36,256 bases of DNA from Pseudonocardia sp. N23 (GTDB lineage Bacteria > Actinomycetota > Actinomycetes > Mycobacteriales > Pseudonocardiaceae): contig NZ_BEGX01000057.1 of assembly GCF_002583555.1 (NCBI RefSeq), positions 229,775 to 266,030 of the forward strand, read 5' to 3'. How positions within the stretch are numbered: the first letter of the stretch is position 1; each line of letters opens with the position of its first letter. The position numbers were made by a program, and so were the translations under genes. Of the stretch, positions 1 through 7,887 are shown piece by piece. The notes beneath the pieces were generated by a model. That model had not been told where the DNA came from. It made no database searches and saw only the letters and a list, made by a program, of their open reading frames with translations.

Positions 1-14
1 CCGGCCGCCGCCGG

Positions 15-36
15 CTCGGCCCACCCTCCGGCCGAG
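15..36 (-). terminator. weak hairpin after glycosyltransferase gene
   Basis: Seven-base arms CTCGGCC (15-21) and GGCCGAG (30-36) flank an 8-nt loop just beyond the stop of the glycosyltransferase gene. There is no T-tract, which is common for actinobacterial hairpin terminators. The region is so GC-rich that short stems arise by chance, so this is only a candidate. Confidence 0.3.
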
Positions 37-60
37 GGCACCGGCCACCCGGCCGCCGGC

Positions 61-1245
61 TCAGGCCACCCGCAGCCCGGCCGCGACCCGTCCCGTCACC
101 TCTGCGTAGACGTCCTCGAAGCGGTCCAGGGTGGCGTCGAGCGCGTGCCCGGCGACGATCTCGCGGCTCGCCGCGCCCATCCGCGCCCGCGTGGCCGGGT
201 CGGCCAGCAAGGCGCCCAGCGCCGCGGAGAGCCCGTCGACGTCGCCGGGGGTGTAGAGCCAGCCGTTGCGGCCGGGGCGGACCAGATGCGGCAGCGCCAT
301 CGCGTCGGCGGCGACGACGGGCTTGCCCGCCGACATCGCCTCCAGCGTCACCAGGCTCTGCAGCTCGGCCACGCCGGGCATCGCGAACACGGCGCAGCGG
401 CCGTAGGCGGCGACGAGCGTCTCCTCGTCGACGAAGCCGTGGAACGTGACCCGCTCCCCCAGCCCGAGGCGGTCGGCCAGCGCGGTCCATGCCTCGCGGC
501 GTGAGCCGTCGCCGACGATCTCCAGCCGGGCCGCGCCGAGCCCCGCGGGCAGCACCGCGAAGGCACGCAGCAGTTCGTCGACGCGCTTCTCCTCGTCGAG
601 CCGGCCGACGAACAGGACCGTCGGCACCGGGGCCTCGACGCCACCGGCGTAGCGGGCCGAGTCGATGCCGCAGGAGATCGGCAGGACGCCGTCGATGCCG
701 GCGGCGTCGGCGAGGAGTCCCGCCGCGCGTTCGGTCGGTGCGGTGACGACACCCGCGCGCCCGAACACCCCGGCGAGGTCGCGCCAGGCCCAGCGGGCGG
801 CGGCCCGCTGCAGCACGTGCGGCACCTTGGCGTGGCCGAACAGGTTCTCCGGCATGAAGTGGTTGGTGGCGACGAGCGGCACCCCGGCCCGCGACGCCGC
901 CACCGCGGTCCCGCGACCGACGACGAAGTGGGCCTGGACGTGGACGACGTCGGGCGCGAGGTCCTCGACCAGCGCCGCGGTCGCCGGGGACGCCTGCCAC
1001 GGCAGGCACACCCGGAAGTTGTCGTGCAGCGGGTAGCGGTGCGAGCGGACACGGTGCACGCGGACCCCGTCAGGGCCGGGGCGCGGTGCCGTGCGGTGCG
1101 CGCCGGCGTCCGGCGACGGGGCGACGACGTGCACGTCGTGCCCGCGCCCGGCCAGCCCGCCCGCGAGCCGCTCGGCGAAGCGGGCGGCCCCGTTGACGTC
1201 GGGTGGGAAGGTGTCTGCGCCGATCAGGATCCGCAGCGTACGCAC
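61..1245 (-). CDS. GT4-family glycosyltransferase
   Basis: This 394-residue protein has a GT-B fold of the GT4 family. It transfers a sugar from a nucleotide- or lipid-linked donor; donor and acceptor cannot be read from sequence. The N-terminus has the usual first strand and glycine-rich loop (ILIGADTFPPDVNGAARFAERLA, residues about 6-28, where the acceptor side begins). The C-terminal domain opens at about residue 205 with the typical VLFVGRLDEEKR segment. The EX7E donor-site motif is seen as E294 and E302 within AELQSLVTLEAMSAGKPVVA. No signal peptide or membrane segment is present, so it should act at the cytoplasmic face. Actinobacterial relatives include mannosyltransferases of the PimB type, but that assignment is inference. 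The start is a GTG with a weak AGG 9 nt upstream. It is preceded by a 61-bp gap after which the DMT gene ends, and may be co-transcribed with it. Confidence 0.85.
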   Translation of the reverse strand: MRTLRILIGADTFPPDVNGAARFAERLAGGLAGRGHDVHVVAPSPDAGAHRTAPRPGPDGVRVHRVRSHRYPLHDNFRVCLPWQASPATAALVEDLAPDVVHVQAHFVVGRGTAVAASRAGVPLVATNHFMPENLFGHAKVPHVLQRAAARWAWRDLAGVFGRAGVVTAPTERAAGLLADAAGIDGVLPISCGIDSARYAGGVEAPVPTVLFVGRLDEEKRVDELLRAFAVLPAGLGAARLEIVGDGSRREAWTALADRLGLGERVTFHGFVDEETLVAAYGRCAVFAMPGVAELQSLVTLEAMSAGKPVVAADAMALPHLVRPGRNGWLYTPGDVDGLSAALGALLADPATRARMGAASREIVAGHALDATLDRFEDVYAEVTGRVAAGLRVA

Positions 1246-1306
1246 GGCGGTACCTCACTCTCTGGTGTGTGGCTGTGGGTGCGGGTGAACGGGTGTGGAC
1301 CAGGGG

Positions 1307-2263
1307 TCAGGGACGGCCCGCGGTGACGAGCCGGCCGTCGCTCTCGACGGGCCCGGTGGCGCGCGCACGCTCGCGGCGGCGCAGCGCGTCGGGGTGGTGG
1401 CGGGAGAGCACGAGGACGCCGCCCGCGGCGACGACCGCGCACCCCGCCATGCCGAGCGCGGCGGGCAGACCGGTCGCGGCGCCCTCACCGAGCAGGGCGA
1501 TCCCGAGGCCGACGGCCACGACCGGGTCGACGACGGTGAGCGTCGCGACGACCAGCTCGGCCGGACCCGCGGCGAAGGCCTGCTGCACGAGCCAGCCCCC
1601 GGCCAGCAACGCGACGACGATCGCGCCGGCGAGCCCGGCGACGTCGAGCACCGGCGCCCCGGCGACCACACGCTCGGCCAGTGCCCGGACCAGCGCGGAG
1701 ACGAGCCCGAACGCGGTCGCCCCGGCGGCGGCGCAGGACAGGCAGCGCAGGGCCGGCGAGCTCGCACGGGCGGCCACCGCGGACAGCCCGAGGACGACGA
1801 TGCCGACGCCGGCCCCGGCGAGGGCGAGCGTCGTCGGGTCGGCCGCCCCGGGGACGGCGCTGCCCGCGGCGAGCGCGACGAACCCGGCGACGCCGCCGAC
1901 GGCTAGCCCGACCGCGACGCCGACGGCCGTCGAGGGGCGCCGCCCGGTCGCGCGGGCGGCGAGCAGGACCGCGACGGGAACGGCGAGCACCCCGACGGGC
2001 TGCACGACCGACACCGGTGCGACGACGAGGGCGAGTGCGTGCAGGCCGGCGCCGGCCCCGGCGAGACCGAGGCCCAGGAGCCACCCGGGGCGACGCAGCA
2101 AGGCGGCGAACCCATCGGCTCCGAGCCGGGCGGCGCCGGACCCGGCCGGTCCGGCCGCCGGGCCGGGCACGGCCTCGGCGGCGACCGCGCGGTGCTGCAG
2201 CGCGCCGCCGATGGCGAAGCAGACGGCGGCGACGACGGCGGCGAGGACGGCGAGCGCGGTCAC
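1307..2263 (-). CDS. DMT-superfamily membrane transporter
   Basis: This 318-residue, highly hydrophobic protein has about nine or ten predicted membrane helices in two repeats, the pattern of the drug/metabolite transporter (EamA-like) superfamily. The first repeat begins at residue 1 (VTALAVLAAVVAAVCFAIGG) and carries the Q-H-R-A segment seen in many actinobacterial members. The second begins around residue 150. The substrate is unknown. The start was chosen as the GTG at 2263 because it overlaps the stop of the upstream DUF998 gene in a GTGA arrangement (stop 2260-2262), which implies translational coupling. The same frame is open far upstream, but that extension overlaps the DUF998 gene and is arginine/glycine-rich noise. 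The last 25 residues are charged and cytoplasmic. Confidence 0.8.
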   Translation of the reverse strand: MTALAVLAAVVAAVCFAIGGALQHRAVAAEAVPGPAAGPAGSGAARLGADGFAALLRRPGWLLGLGLAGAGAGLHALALVVAPVSVVQPVGVLAVPVAVLLAARATGRRPSTAVGVAVGLAVGGVAGFVALAAGSAVPGAADPTTLALAGAGVGIVVLGLSAVAARASSPALRCLSCAAAGATAFGLVSALVRALAERVVAGAPVLDVAGLAGAIVVALLAGGWLVQQAFAAGPAELVVATLTVVDPVVAVGLGIALLGEGAATGLPAALGMAGCAVVAAGGVLVLSRHHPDALRRRERARATGPVESDGRLVTAGRP

Positions 2264-3084
2264 CGGACCACGTCCGCGGCCGGGCCGGACACCGTCGTCC
2301 CCAGGTCCGGCGTCCCCGGGTCCGGCGCCCCCGGGTCCGGCGCCCCCGGGTCCGGCGCCCCCGGGTCCGGCGCCCACGCCGGGGCGGTCACGTGTGGGCC
2401 GGGAGCGGGCGCCACGGAGCCACGGCGCAGGGCGCGCGCGACCACCGGCAGCAGGACGATCACCAGCCCGTACAGAACACGCTCCACCAGCCCGAGCAGG
2501 GGAAATCCGGGTGAACCCAGTACGACGATCGGGACATGACTGAGCAGGAAGGCAGCGTCGAGCGCGGCCGTGGCGACGGTCAGCCGGACCAGCAGGACCG
2601 GGCGCGTGCCGCGGGCCGCCAGCCCGCGGGCGACGACCATCGCGAGCACCGGGGCCAGGCCCAGCACCAGCGCGCCGCCCCAGCGGTGCACGACGGCGGA
2701 GATGTCGGCGGGCGCACCGTCGACGTTGGTCGGGAACGCGGCGACCAGCCCGAGGCCGATCACCCAGACCGCCGTCAGCGCGGCGAGCACGGGCGCCCCC
2801 GGCAGCCGGGTCCGCCACGCCGCGACCGCGACGAGCAGCCCCGCGACGGCCAGCGCTGCCGACGAGACCGCCAGCAGCGCGTAGCCCTGCGGCACGGCCA
2901 CGTAGTCGCTGACGGTGCGCGCCAACGGGTCGATCGACCCGCCGCCGACGACATGCAGCACCAGTACGGGTACGACCGCGACGAGCGCCGCGACCGTCAC
3001 CCCCGCCGTGGCTCCGGCCGTGACCCCTGCCGTGACCCGGTCGACGGGCACCGGCCCGGCCGCGTCGTCCCCCCGGTTCGTCAT
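2260..3084 (-). CDS. DUF998-family membrane protein
   Basis: This 274-residue protein has about six predicted membrane helices and looks like the DUF998 family of small actinobacterial integral membrane proteins, whose function is not established. Helix 1 spans about residues 22-45. The SDYVA segment just after it (PLARTVSDYVAVPQGYALL) is typical of the family. The C-terminus after residue about 225 is an unusual soluble tail containing DPGAP repeats encoded by a 15-bp tandem repeat. The ATG start has GGAAACG 8 nt upstream. Its last bases overlap the DMT transporter start (GTGA), so the two proteins are probably made together. I cannot tell whether they act together. Confidence 0.75.
   Translation of the reverse strand: MTNRGDDAAGPVPVDRVTAGVTAGATAGVTVAALVAVVPVLVLHVVGGGSIDPLARTVSDYVAVPQGYALLAVSSAALAVAGLLVAVAAWRTRLPGAPVLAALTAVWVIGLGLVAAFPTNVDGAPADISAVVHRWGGALVLGLAPVLAMVVARGLAARGTRPVLLVRLTVATAALDAAFLLSHVPIVVLGSPGFPLLGLVERVLYGLVIVLLPVVARALRRGSVAPAPGPHVTAPAWAPDPGAPDPGAPDPGAPDPGTPDLGTTVSGPAADVVR
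2305..2379. repeat. 15-bp in-frame tandem repeat, about five units
   Basis: The unit GTCCGGCGCCCCCGG repeats at 2305, 2320, 2335, 2350 and 2365. The first unit differs by one base and the last is degenerate. It lies inside the DUF998 gene and encodes the five-residue DPGAP (one DPGTP) repeat in the C-terminal tail, so copy-number changes would keep the reading frame. Confidence 0.85.
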
Positions 3085-3172
3085 GGCGGCGACGTTTCCA
3101 GCGCGGGAACCGCTACGACATCCGGGCGACCACCGAGTCGGGCTCCGGAAAGCCCCCTATGTCGCCCTGGGG

Positions 3173-3862
3173 TCAGCCGGTCGGGGCCGGGGGCACCGGG
3201 CCGTCGTCGGGGAGCGGGTCGGCGCTGACGGTCTGCTCGGGGAGCAGCGGAGCGAGCGCGAGGTCGGTGATGCGGGCGGCGCCGGGGGCGGCCTGCACGG
3301 CGCGCACCCCGGCGCGGGCGGCGAGCGCGTCGAGCCCCGCCCGGTCGGCCCTGACGACGACCGCGACGACGCACGTACACGCGGCGTCGCCGAGCGCGGC
3401 CTGCTCGGCGGCGGCGACCGCCGCGGGACGACCGGTCCGCCGGGCCGCGTCGCCCTGTGCGGCGAGCTGGGCGCGCTGGCGCGCGACGTCGACGGCCGTA
3501 CCCACCGGGACCCCGGCGTCGAGGGTCTCGAAGCGCAGCGCCGTCTGCACCCGCGGGATCGGTACCCGCCACACGACCTGCAGGATCGCGACGTCGCCCG
3601 CGAGCGCGACGGCCTGGGCCCCGGTCACCTCGGCGTCGAGCTGGACCAGCGCCGGTACCGCCTCTCCGGGTGCGGGCAACGTCGCGGGCAGCGAGGCGAG
3701 GTACTCGGCGACGGCCGCGCCCGGGTCGGGGCCCAGCCGCACCGACCCGGTGACCGACGGCGGCGGCCCGGACGGACCCGACCGGCTCCCCGCATACCAG
3801 GCGACGCCGAGCAGCACGACCAGACACACCGCGAGCAGGCCGAGCCGACGGCGTCCGGTCAC
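3173..3862 (-). CDS. single-pass anchored hypothetical protein
   Basis: I do not recognise this 229-residue protein. It has a basic N-terminus followed by one hydrophobic helix (residues about 6-25: RLGLLAVCLVVLLGVAWYAG), so it is probably membrane-anchored or secreted with a large outer domain. The outer domain is rich in Ala and Val and has two Cys separated by one residue (ACTC, about residue 160), but no known catalytic motif. The GTG start lies 11 bases after the pseudouridine synthase stop and has GAGGG about 8 nt upstream, so it is likely the second gene of that operon. It may be a conserved actinobacterial lipoprotein-like or secretion-related protein; I see no evidence for a specific function. 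Confidence 0.65.
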   Translation of the reverse strand: MTGRRRLGLLAVCLVVLLGVAWYAGSRSGPSGPPPSVTGSVRLGPDPGAAVAEYLASLPATLPAPGEAVPALVQLDAEVTGAQAVALAGDVAILQVVWRVPIPRVQTALRFETLDAGVPVGTAVDVARQRAQLAAQGDAARRTGRPAAVAAAEQAALGDAACTCVVAVVVRADRAGLDALAARAGVRAVQAAPGAARITDLALAPLLPEQTVSADPLPDDGPVPPAPTG

Positions 3863-3872
3863 GACTGCGCCC

Positions 3873-4832
3873 TCAGTCCTGCAACAGTTCCAGGGAATGC
3901 GCGAGGTCGGCCGGGTAGGGGCTGGTGAAGTCGACGCGGCGGCCGTCGGCGGGGTGGGCGAAGCCGAGCTCGTGGGCGTGCAGCCACTGCCGGTCGAGCT
4001 GCACCCGCTTGGCGAGGGTCGGGTCGGCGCCGTAGGTGACGTCGCCGACGCAGGGGTGGCGCATCGCGGAGAAGTGCACCCGGATCTGGTGGGTGCGACC
4101 GGTCTCGAGCCGGACGTCGAGCAGCGACGCGGCGCGGAACGCCTCGATGGTGTCGTAGTGGGTGACGCTGGGCCGCCCGCCCTCGACGACGGCGAACCGC
4201 CAGTCGTGGCGGGGGTGGCGGTCGATGGGCGCGTCGATGGTGCCGCGGCTCGGGTCGGGGTGGCCCTGCACGACGGCGTGGTAGCGCTTGTCGACGGTAC
4301 GTTCCTTGAAGGCGCGCTTGAGCTCCGAGTAGGCGTGCTCCGACTTCGCGACGACCATCACCCCGGTCGTGCCGACGTCGAGGCGGTGCACGATGCCCTG
4401 CCGCTCCGCGGCGCCCGACGTCGCGACCCGGACGCCGAGCGCGGTCAGGCCGCCGACGACCGTCGGCCCGGTCCAGCCCGGGCTGGGGTGCGCCGCGACG
4501 CCGACGGGCTTGTCGACGACGACGATGTCGTCGTCCTCGTAGAGGATGCCGAGCCCGGCGACGACCTCGACCGGGCCGCTGATGACCTCGGACGCCTCGC
4601 GCTCGGGGTCGGGCAGCTCGACCTCGAGCCAGCCGCCCGCGACGAGCCGGTCGGACTTGCCGGCGGCGCGGCCGTCGACGGCGACGCGGCCCTCCTCGGC
4701 GAGCGCCGCGACAACGGTGCGGGAGAGCCCGAGCATGCGGGCGAGCCCGGCGTCGACACGCATGCCGTCGAGGCCGTCGGGGACAGGGAGGCTGCGCAGC
4801 TCACCCACGGGCGGCAACGGGGTCGGGGGCAT
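3873..4832 (-). CDS. RluD-like 23S rRNA pseudouridine synthase
   Basis: This 319-residue enzyme isomerises uridine to pseudouridine in RNA. The S4 RNA-binding domain occupies residues about 24-75. The RluA/RluD catalytic motif [18 protein letters not shown] is at about 146-163, with catalytic Asp152. The segment [20 protein letters not shown] (about 98-116) is diagnostic of the family. The 23S helix 69 specificity of E. coli RluD is likely but not certain. The start is ambiguous. The ATG at 4832 has a -10-like GATAAT at 4843-4848 only 10 nt upstream, giving a near-leaderless mRNA. An in-frame GTG at 4808 directly before GELRSLPVP is the alternative. In many actinobacteria lspA precedes this gene; here it does not. 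Confidence 0.9.
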   Translation of the reverse strand: MPPTPLPPVGELRSLPVPDGLDGMRVDAGLARMLGLSRTVVAALAEEGRVAVDGRAAGKSDRLVAGGWLEVELPDPEREASEVISGPVEVVAGLGILYEDDDIVVVDKPVGVAAHPSPGWTGPTVVGGLTALGVRVATSGAAERQGIVHRLDVGTTGVMVVAKSEHAYSELKRAFKERTVDKRYHAVVQGHPDPSRGTIDAPIDRHPRHDWRFAVVEGGRPSVTHYDTIEAFRAASLLDVRLETGRTHQIRVHFSAMRHPCVGDVTYGADPTLAKRVQLDRQWLHAHELGFAHPADGRRVDFTSPYPADLAHSLELLQD

Positions 4833-4842
4833 TCACCCGGCC

Positions 4843-4864
4843 ATTATCGCCGGGACGCTCCCGG
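4843..4864 (-). promoter_or_regulatory. candidate promoter and palindrome before the pseudouridine synthase
   Basis: A GATAAT hexamer (4843-4848 on the minus strand, one mismatch to TATAAT) lies 10 nt before the ATG. Just upstream is a perfect 6+6 palindrome CCGGGA-CGC-TCCCGG (4850-4864) in the -10/-35 spacer, which could be an operator or chance. No clear -35 box is seen. Confidence 0.4.
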
Positions 4865-4950
4865 ACCCGGCCGCCCGCCCGCCCGTCGGTCCCGCCCTGG
4901 CACCCGGCCACCCCGCCCGGTCTCGCGGGCGCGGTCGCGCAAGACCGGTC

Positions 4951-4990
4951 GTGAACGGCGATGGTCGCCGTGGCGACCATCGCCACTCAC
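4951..4990. terminator. long perfect palindrome, likely antiporter terminator or dispersed repeat
   Basis: Arms GGCGATGGTCGCC (4957-4969) and GGCGACCATCGCC (4972-4984) are perfect 13-base complements around GT. Outer GTGA (4951-4954) and TCAC (4987-4990) also pair across a 2x2 mismatch. It lies 51 bp beyond the antiporter stop and before the pseudouridine synthase promoter, the right place for a terminator. There is no T-tract. The symmetry is unusually exact and may mark a repeated extragenic palindrome. Confidence 0.6.
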
Positions 4991-5040
4991 AGGTCGGACC
5001 CCGGTCAGGTCGGGCACAGGGCGCCGCGGACCCGGGTCGC

Positions 5041-6543
5041 TCAGCCGGGCGGCTCGTCGGTACCCGGCTCCCGGGTGACGGCCAGCCAGCGGGCCAGCCG
5101 CCCGCCGCGGTCGACGGCCCGGATCCGGTCCTCGGTGGCCCGCCGCGCCCGCGCGGTCGTGACGACGAGCAGCTGGTCGTTCTCGCGCAGCCGCGTCTCC
5201 AGGTCCGGGGTGAACGCCTCCCCGTCGCGCACGACGAGGCTGACCGTGGCGCCGCGCGGCAGCCGCAGCTCACGCAGGTAGACCCCGCGCAGCTTCGACC
5301 CGACGGGGACCCGGACCTGCAGCAGGTCGGCACCGAGCTCGTCGAGCGGCGCGGCGTCGACCTCGATCTCGTGGACGTCGGTGCTCTGCACCACCTTCAG
5401 CCGCGACGCCACCCACGGCAGCGTCGTGCCCTGCAGCAGGGTGAGCATCACGACCAGCACGAACACGACGTCGACGAGCCGCGACCCGCTCTCGGCGCCC
5501 TCGACGACAGCGATCAACGCGAGCACGATCGGCACCGCGCCACGCAGCCCCGACCACGACAGGAACGCCTGCTCCCGCCACGGGACCCGGAACGGCACCG
5601 CTGCGGCGATCACCGACAGCGGCCGTGCGGCCAGCAGCAGGACGGCCCCCGCGATCAGCGCGGGGACGACGGCCGCCGGCAGCCGCGAGGGCGACACGTA
5701 GAGGCCGAGCAGCACGAACAGCCCGATCTGGGCGAGCCAGCCGGTGCCCTCGGCGAACGACAGCACGCCACCGCGGTGCGGCAGCCGGGAGTTGCCCAGC
5801 ACGAGCGCGCACACGTAGGTGGCCAGCAGGCCCGAGGCGTGCGCGAGCTGCCCGCCCGCGAACGCGAGCACGCACACCGACATCGTCGCGAGTGGGTAGA
5901 GGCCGGTGGACGGGAGCGCGGCGCGGCGCAGCGCCCACGCCCCGGCGAGACCGAGCAGGATCCCGATGACCGCGCCCGCGGCCAGCTCGTAGACGACCAG
6001 CGCCGGGGTCCACCAGTGGAACGGCTCCCCGGACGCGAGCAGGATGACCGCGAGGACGACGGGCGCGTCGTTGAGGCCCGACTCCAGCTCGAGGGTGCCC
6101 GCCAACCGCCGGGACACCCCGACGCCGCGCAGCACGCTGAACACCGCGGCCGCGTCCGTCGACGACAGCACCGCGCCCCAGAGGAACGCGACCCGCCAGT
6201 CCAGGCCCAGCAGCACGTGGAACAGGACGCCTGCGACGCCGATGCTGACGACGACCGCCGTCGTCGACAACGCGACACCCATTCCCAGCGACGGCCGGAC
6301 CGCGTCCCAGCGGGTGGTCAGGCCGCCCTCGATCAGGATGAGCACCAGCGCGGCGATACCGAGGTTCTCGGTGAGGACCGCGTCGGAGAACTGCAGTCCC
6401 AGCACCGACTCGCCGAGGATGATCCCGATGCCGAGGTAGAGCAGCAGCGAGGGCAGACCGAGGCGCACGGACACGCGCACCGCGAGGACGCCCACCAGGA
6501 CGACCGCGGCGACGACGCCGAGCAGCACCTCCAGATCCGCCAT
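5041..6543 (-). CDS. CPA1 cation/proton antiporter with RCK_C tail
   Basis: This 500-residue protein belongs to the NhaP2/CvrA branch of monovalent cation:proton antiporters and probably exchanges K+ (or Na+) for H+ across the plasma membrane. Twelve to thirteen helices cover residues about 1-385. The ion-site motif is visible as STDAAAVF and ESGLNDAP (about 125-160). After the membrane part, an RCK_C (TrkA-C) regulatory domain occupies about 395-485 (VPVGSKLRGVYLRELRLPRG). RCK_C domains bind small ligands such as c-di-AMP in some antiporters; that is inference here. The ATG at 6543 is preferred over the GTG two codons earlier because GGGGG sits 5 nt before it. A TAnnnT box (TACAGT, 6562-6567) lies 18 nt upstream. 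Confidence 0.88.
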   Translation of the reverse strand: MADLEVLLGVVAAVVLVGVLAVRVSVRLGLPSLLLYLGIGIILGESVLGLQFSDAVLTENLGIAALVLILIEGGLTTRWDAVRPSLGMGVALSTTAVVVSIGVAGVLFHVLLGLDWRVAFLWGAVLSSTDAAAVFSVLRGVGVSRRLAGTLELESGLNDAPVVLAVILLASGEPFHWWTPALVVYELAAGAVIGILLGLAGAWALRRAALPSTGLYPLATMSVCVLAFAGGQLAHASGLLATYVCALVLGNSRLPHRGGVLSFAEGTGWLAQIGLFVLLGLYVSPSRLPAAVVPALIAGAVLLLAARPLSVIAAAVPFRVPWREQAFLSWSGLRGAVPIVLALIAVVEGAESGSRLVDVVFVLVVMLTLLQGTTLPWVASRLKVVQSTDVHEIEVDAAPLDELGADLLQVRVPVGSKLRGVYLRELRLPRGATVSLVVRDGEAFTPDLETRLRENDQLLVVTTARARRATEDRIRAVDRGGRLARWLAVTREPGTDEPPG

Positions 6544-6621
6544 GCCCACCCCCGGCGGATCACTGTATTCGGCGCCTGATTCGTCGCCTTCGGCGGCCGA
6601 ACCCGCTGGCCCCCAGGGGTG

Positions 6622-7815
6622 TCAGGCCGCCGTGACGCCGGGTGACGCGGCCGTGGGTCTGCGGTCCCCGAAGCGGCCGAACAGCCAGATCACCGGGAGT
6701 GTGCAGGCCAGCGACACCGCGATGTAGAGCGGGCGTTGCAGCCACCACGCGAGGTCGGGGACCTGCTTCTCGCCGATCTCCCCGCTCCACGCGTAGATGA
6801 GCCCGCGCCCGATGGCCATTCCCGTGGTGTGGAAGAGGAACACGGGCATCGCGAAGCGGTTGACGATCTCGACGATGCGCCGTGGGCGCGGCCGGTCGAG
6901 CCAGCGTTCGACGGCCGGGCGGCCCATCTCGGCCACCCCGATCTGGAACACCAGCAGCGCGACGATGCACAGCGTGGGCGGCGCCATGTTCGACGTCTCG
7001 CCCGGCACGCCGACCATCGAGCCCGGGTACAGCCCGGAGAACACGAGCCCCACCAGGCCGAACAGGCCCGCCCACATCAGCGCCGCGTCGAACTGGCGCG
7101 GGGCGCGCACGACCTGCTCGTAGGAGAAGCCGGCCTGGAACGCCAGCCCCCACACCAGCACCATGTTGACGTAGGCCAGCTCGTCCATCCCCGCCCGGAA
7201 CCGCAGGATGTCGACGACGACCACCAGCCCCGCGAACCACACCAGCGGCACGGCGCCGAAGTGCTTGCGCAGCCACAGCCACAGGGGCATCAGGGCGATC
7301 AGCCCGAGGTAGACGGCGATGAACCACAGCGGGCTGATCACCAGCAGCACGGCCCGGCCCACCCACGCGATGTCGAACACCGCGCCCAGCACGGCGCCCA
7401 GCGCGATCCACACGACGGCCAGCACGAGCGCGGGCACCGACAGCTTGCGGATGTCGCGCCACACGAAGCGGCCGAGATGCTCGCCACGTGCGCGGGCCCG
7501 CTCCCACGCCTTCAGATGGACGTAGCCGCCGACGTAGAAGAACAGCGGCAGCACCTGGAACAGCCACGTCAGCGCCCACAGGCCCGTCGTGAAGCCGAGC
7601 GGGCTCGTCGCGCCCGGCCCGGTCGGGCCCCACACCAGGATCGTGAACGCCCAGTGCCACAGCACGACCACGAGGATCGAGAACGCGCGGAGGAAGTCGA
7701 CGTAGCGGTCCCGCGCGACCGGTCCATCCTCCGTTGCGCGATCCGGACCGGCGACCGCGCGCGCGCCGGAATGCCCCTGACCGGCGGCTGTGCCGGCCGG
7801 GTCGACGTCGGTCAT
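6622..7815 (-). CDS. acyltransferase-3 family integral membrane protein
   Basis: This 397-residue protein has about ten predicted membrane helices in the acyltransferase-3 fold (OafA/NodX-like). Such proteins move acetyl or other acyl groups onto surface sugars, lipids or antibiotics. The family signature RYVDFLRAFSILVVVLWHW (about residues 36-54) carries the Arg, Asp, Arg and His expected near the active site. Residues 1-35 are a polar cytoplasmic tail. The ATG at 7815 was chosen because GGGGGACAGG lies about 5-7 nt before it; the longer frame would run into the divergent CPBP gene. It is divergent from the CPBP gene with a short shared region (7816-7857). The acceptor is unknown. Confidence 0.85.
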   Translation of the reverse strand: MTDVDPAGTAAGQGHSGARAVAGPDRATEDGPVARDRYVDFLRAFSILVVVLWHWAFTILVWGPTGPGATSPLGFTTGLWALTWLFQVLPLFFYVGGYVHLKAWERARARGEHLGRFVWRDIRKLSVPALVLAVVWIALGAVLGAVFDIAWVGRAVLLVISPLWFIAVYLGLIALMPLWLWLRKHFGAVPLVWFAGLVVVVDILRFRAGMDELAYVNMVLVWGLAFQAGFSYEQVVRAPRQFDAALMWAGLFGLVGLVFSGLYPGSMVGVPGETSNMAPPTLCIVALLVFQIGVAEMGRPAVERWLDRPRPRRIVEIVNRFAMPVFLFHTTGMAIGRGLIYAWSGEIGEKQVPDLAWWLQRPLYIAVSLACTLPVIWLFGRFGDRRPTAASPGVTAA

Positions 7816-7843
7816 CGTGCCTGTCCCCCAGTGCGCGCTCGGG

Positions 7844-7887
7844 TACCGTCGACCCCGATGGCCCCCACCACGGCGGGACGGTCGTGA
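7844..7887 (+). CDS. possible leaderless nine-codon leader peptide
   Basis: A TAnnnT box (TACCGT, 7844-7849) lies 8 nt before an ATG at 7858. This opens a tiny frame encoding MAPTTAGRS, with its stop at 7885-7887. That stop overlaps the ATG of the CPBP protease (TGATG), the classic arrangement for translational coupling. The coding part is 7858-7887. Evidence is positional only, and chance is possible in a GC-rich intergenic region. Confidence 0.3.

Noticed and set aside
1203..2543. Long plus-strand open frame (446 codons) opposite the DMT and DUF998 genes
   Set aside because: It is the antisense shadow of GC-rich coding DNA: Arg/Ala/Pro/Ser-rich, no domain, and both minus-strand genes are supported by membrane topology and coupling.
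4546..6579. Plus-strand open frame of 677 codons
   Set aside because: It overlaps the antiporter and pseudouridine synthase genes and is a low-complexity His/Gln/Arg/Asp shadow.
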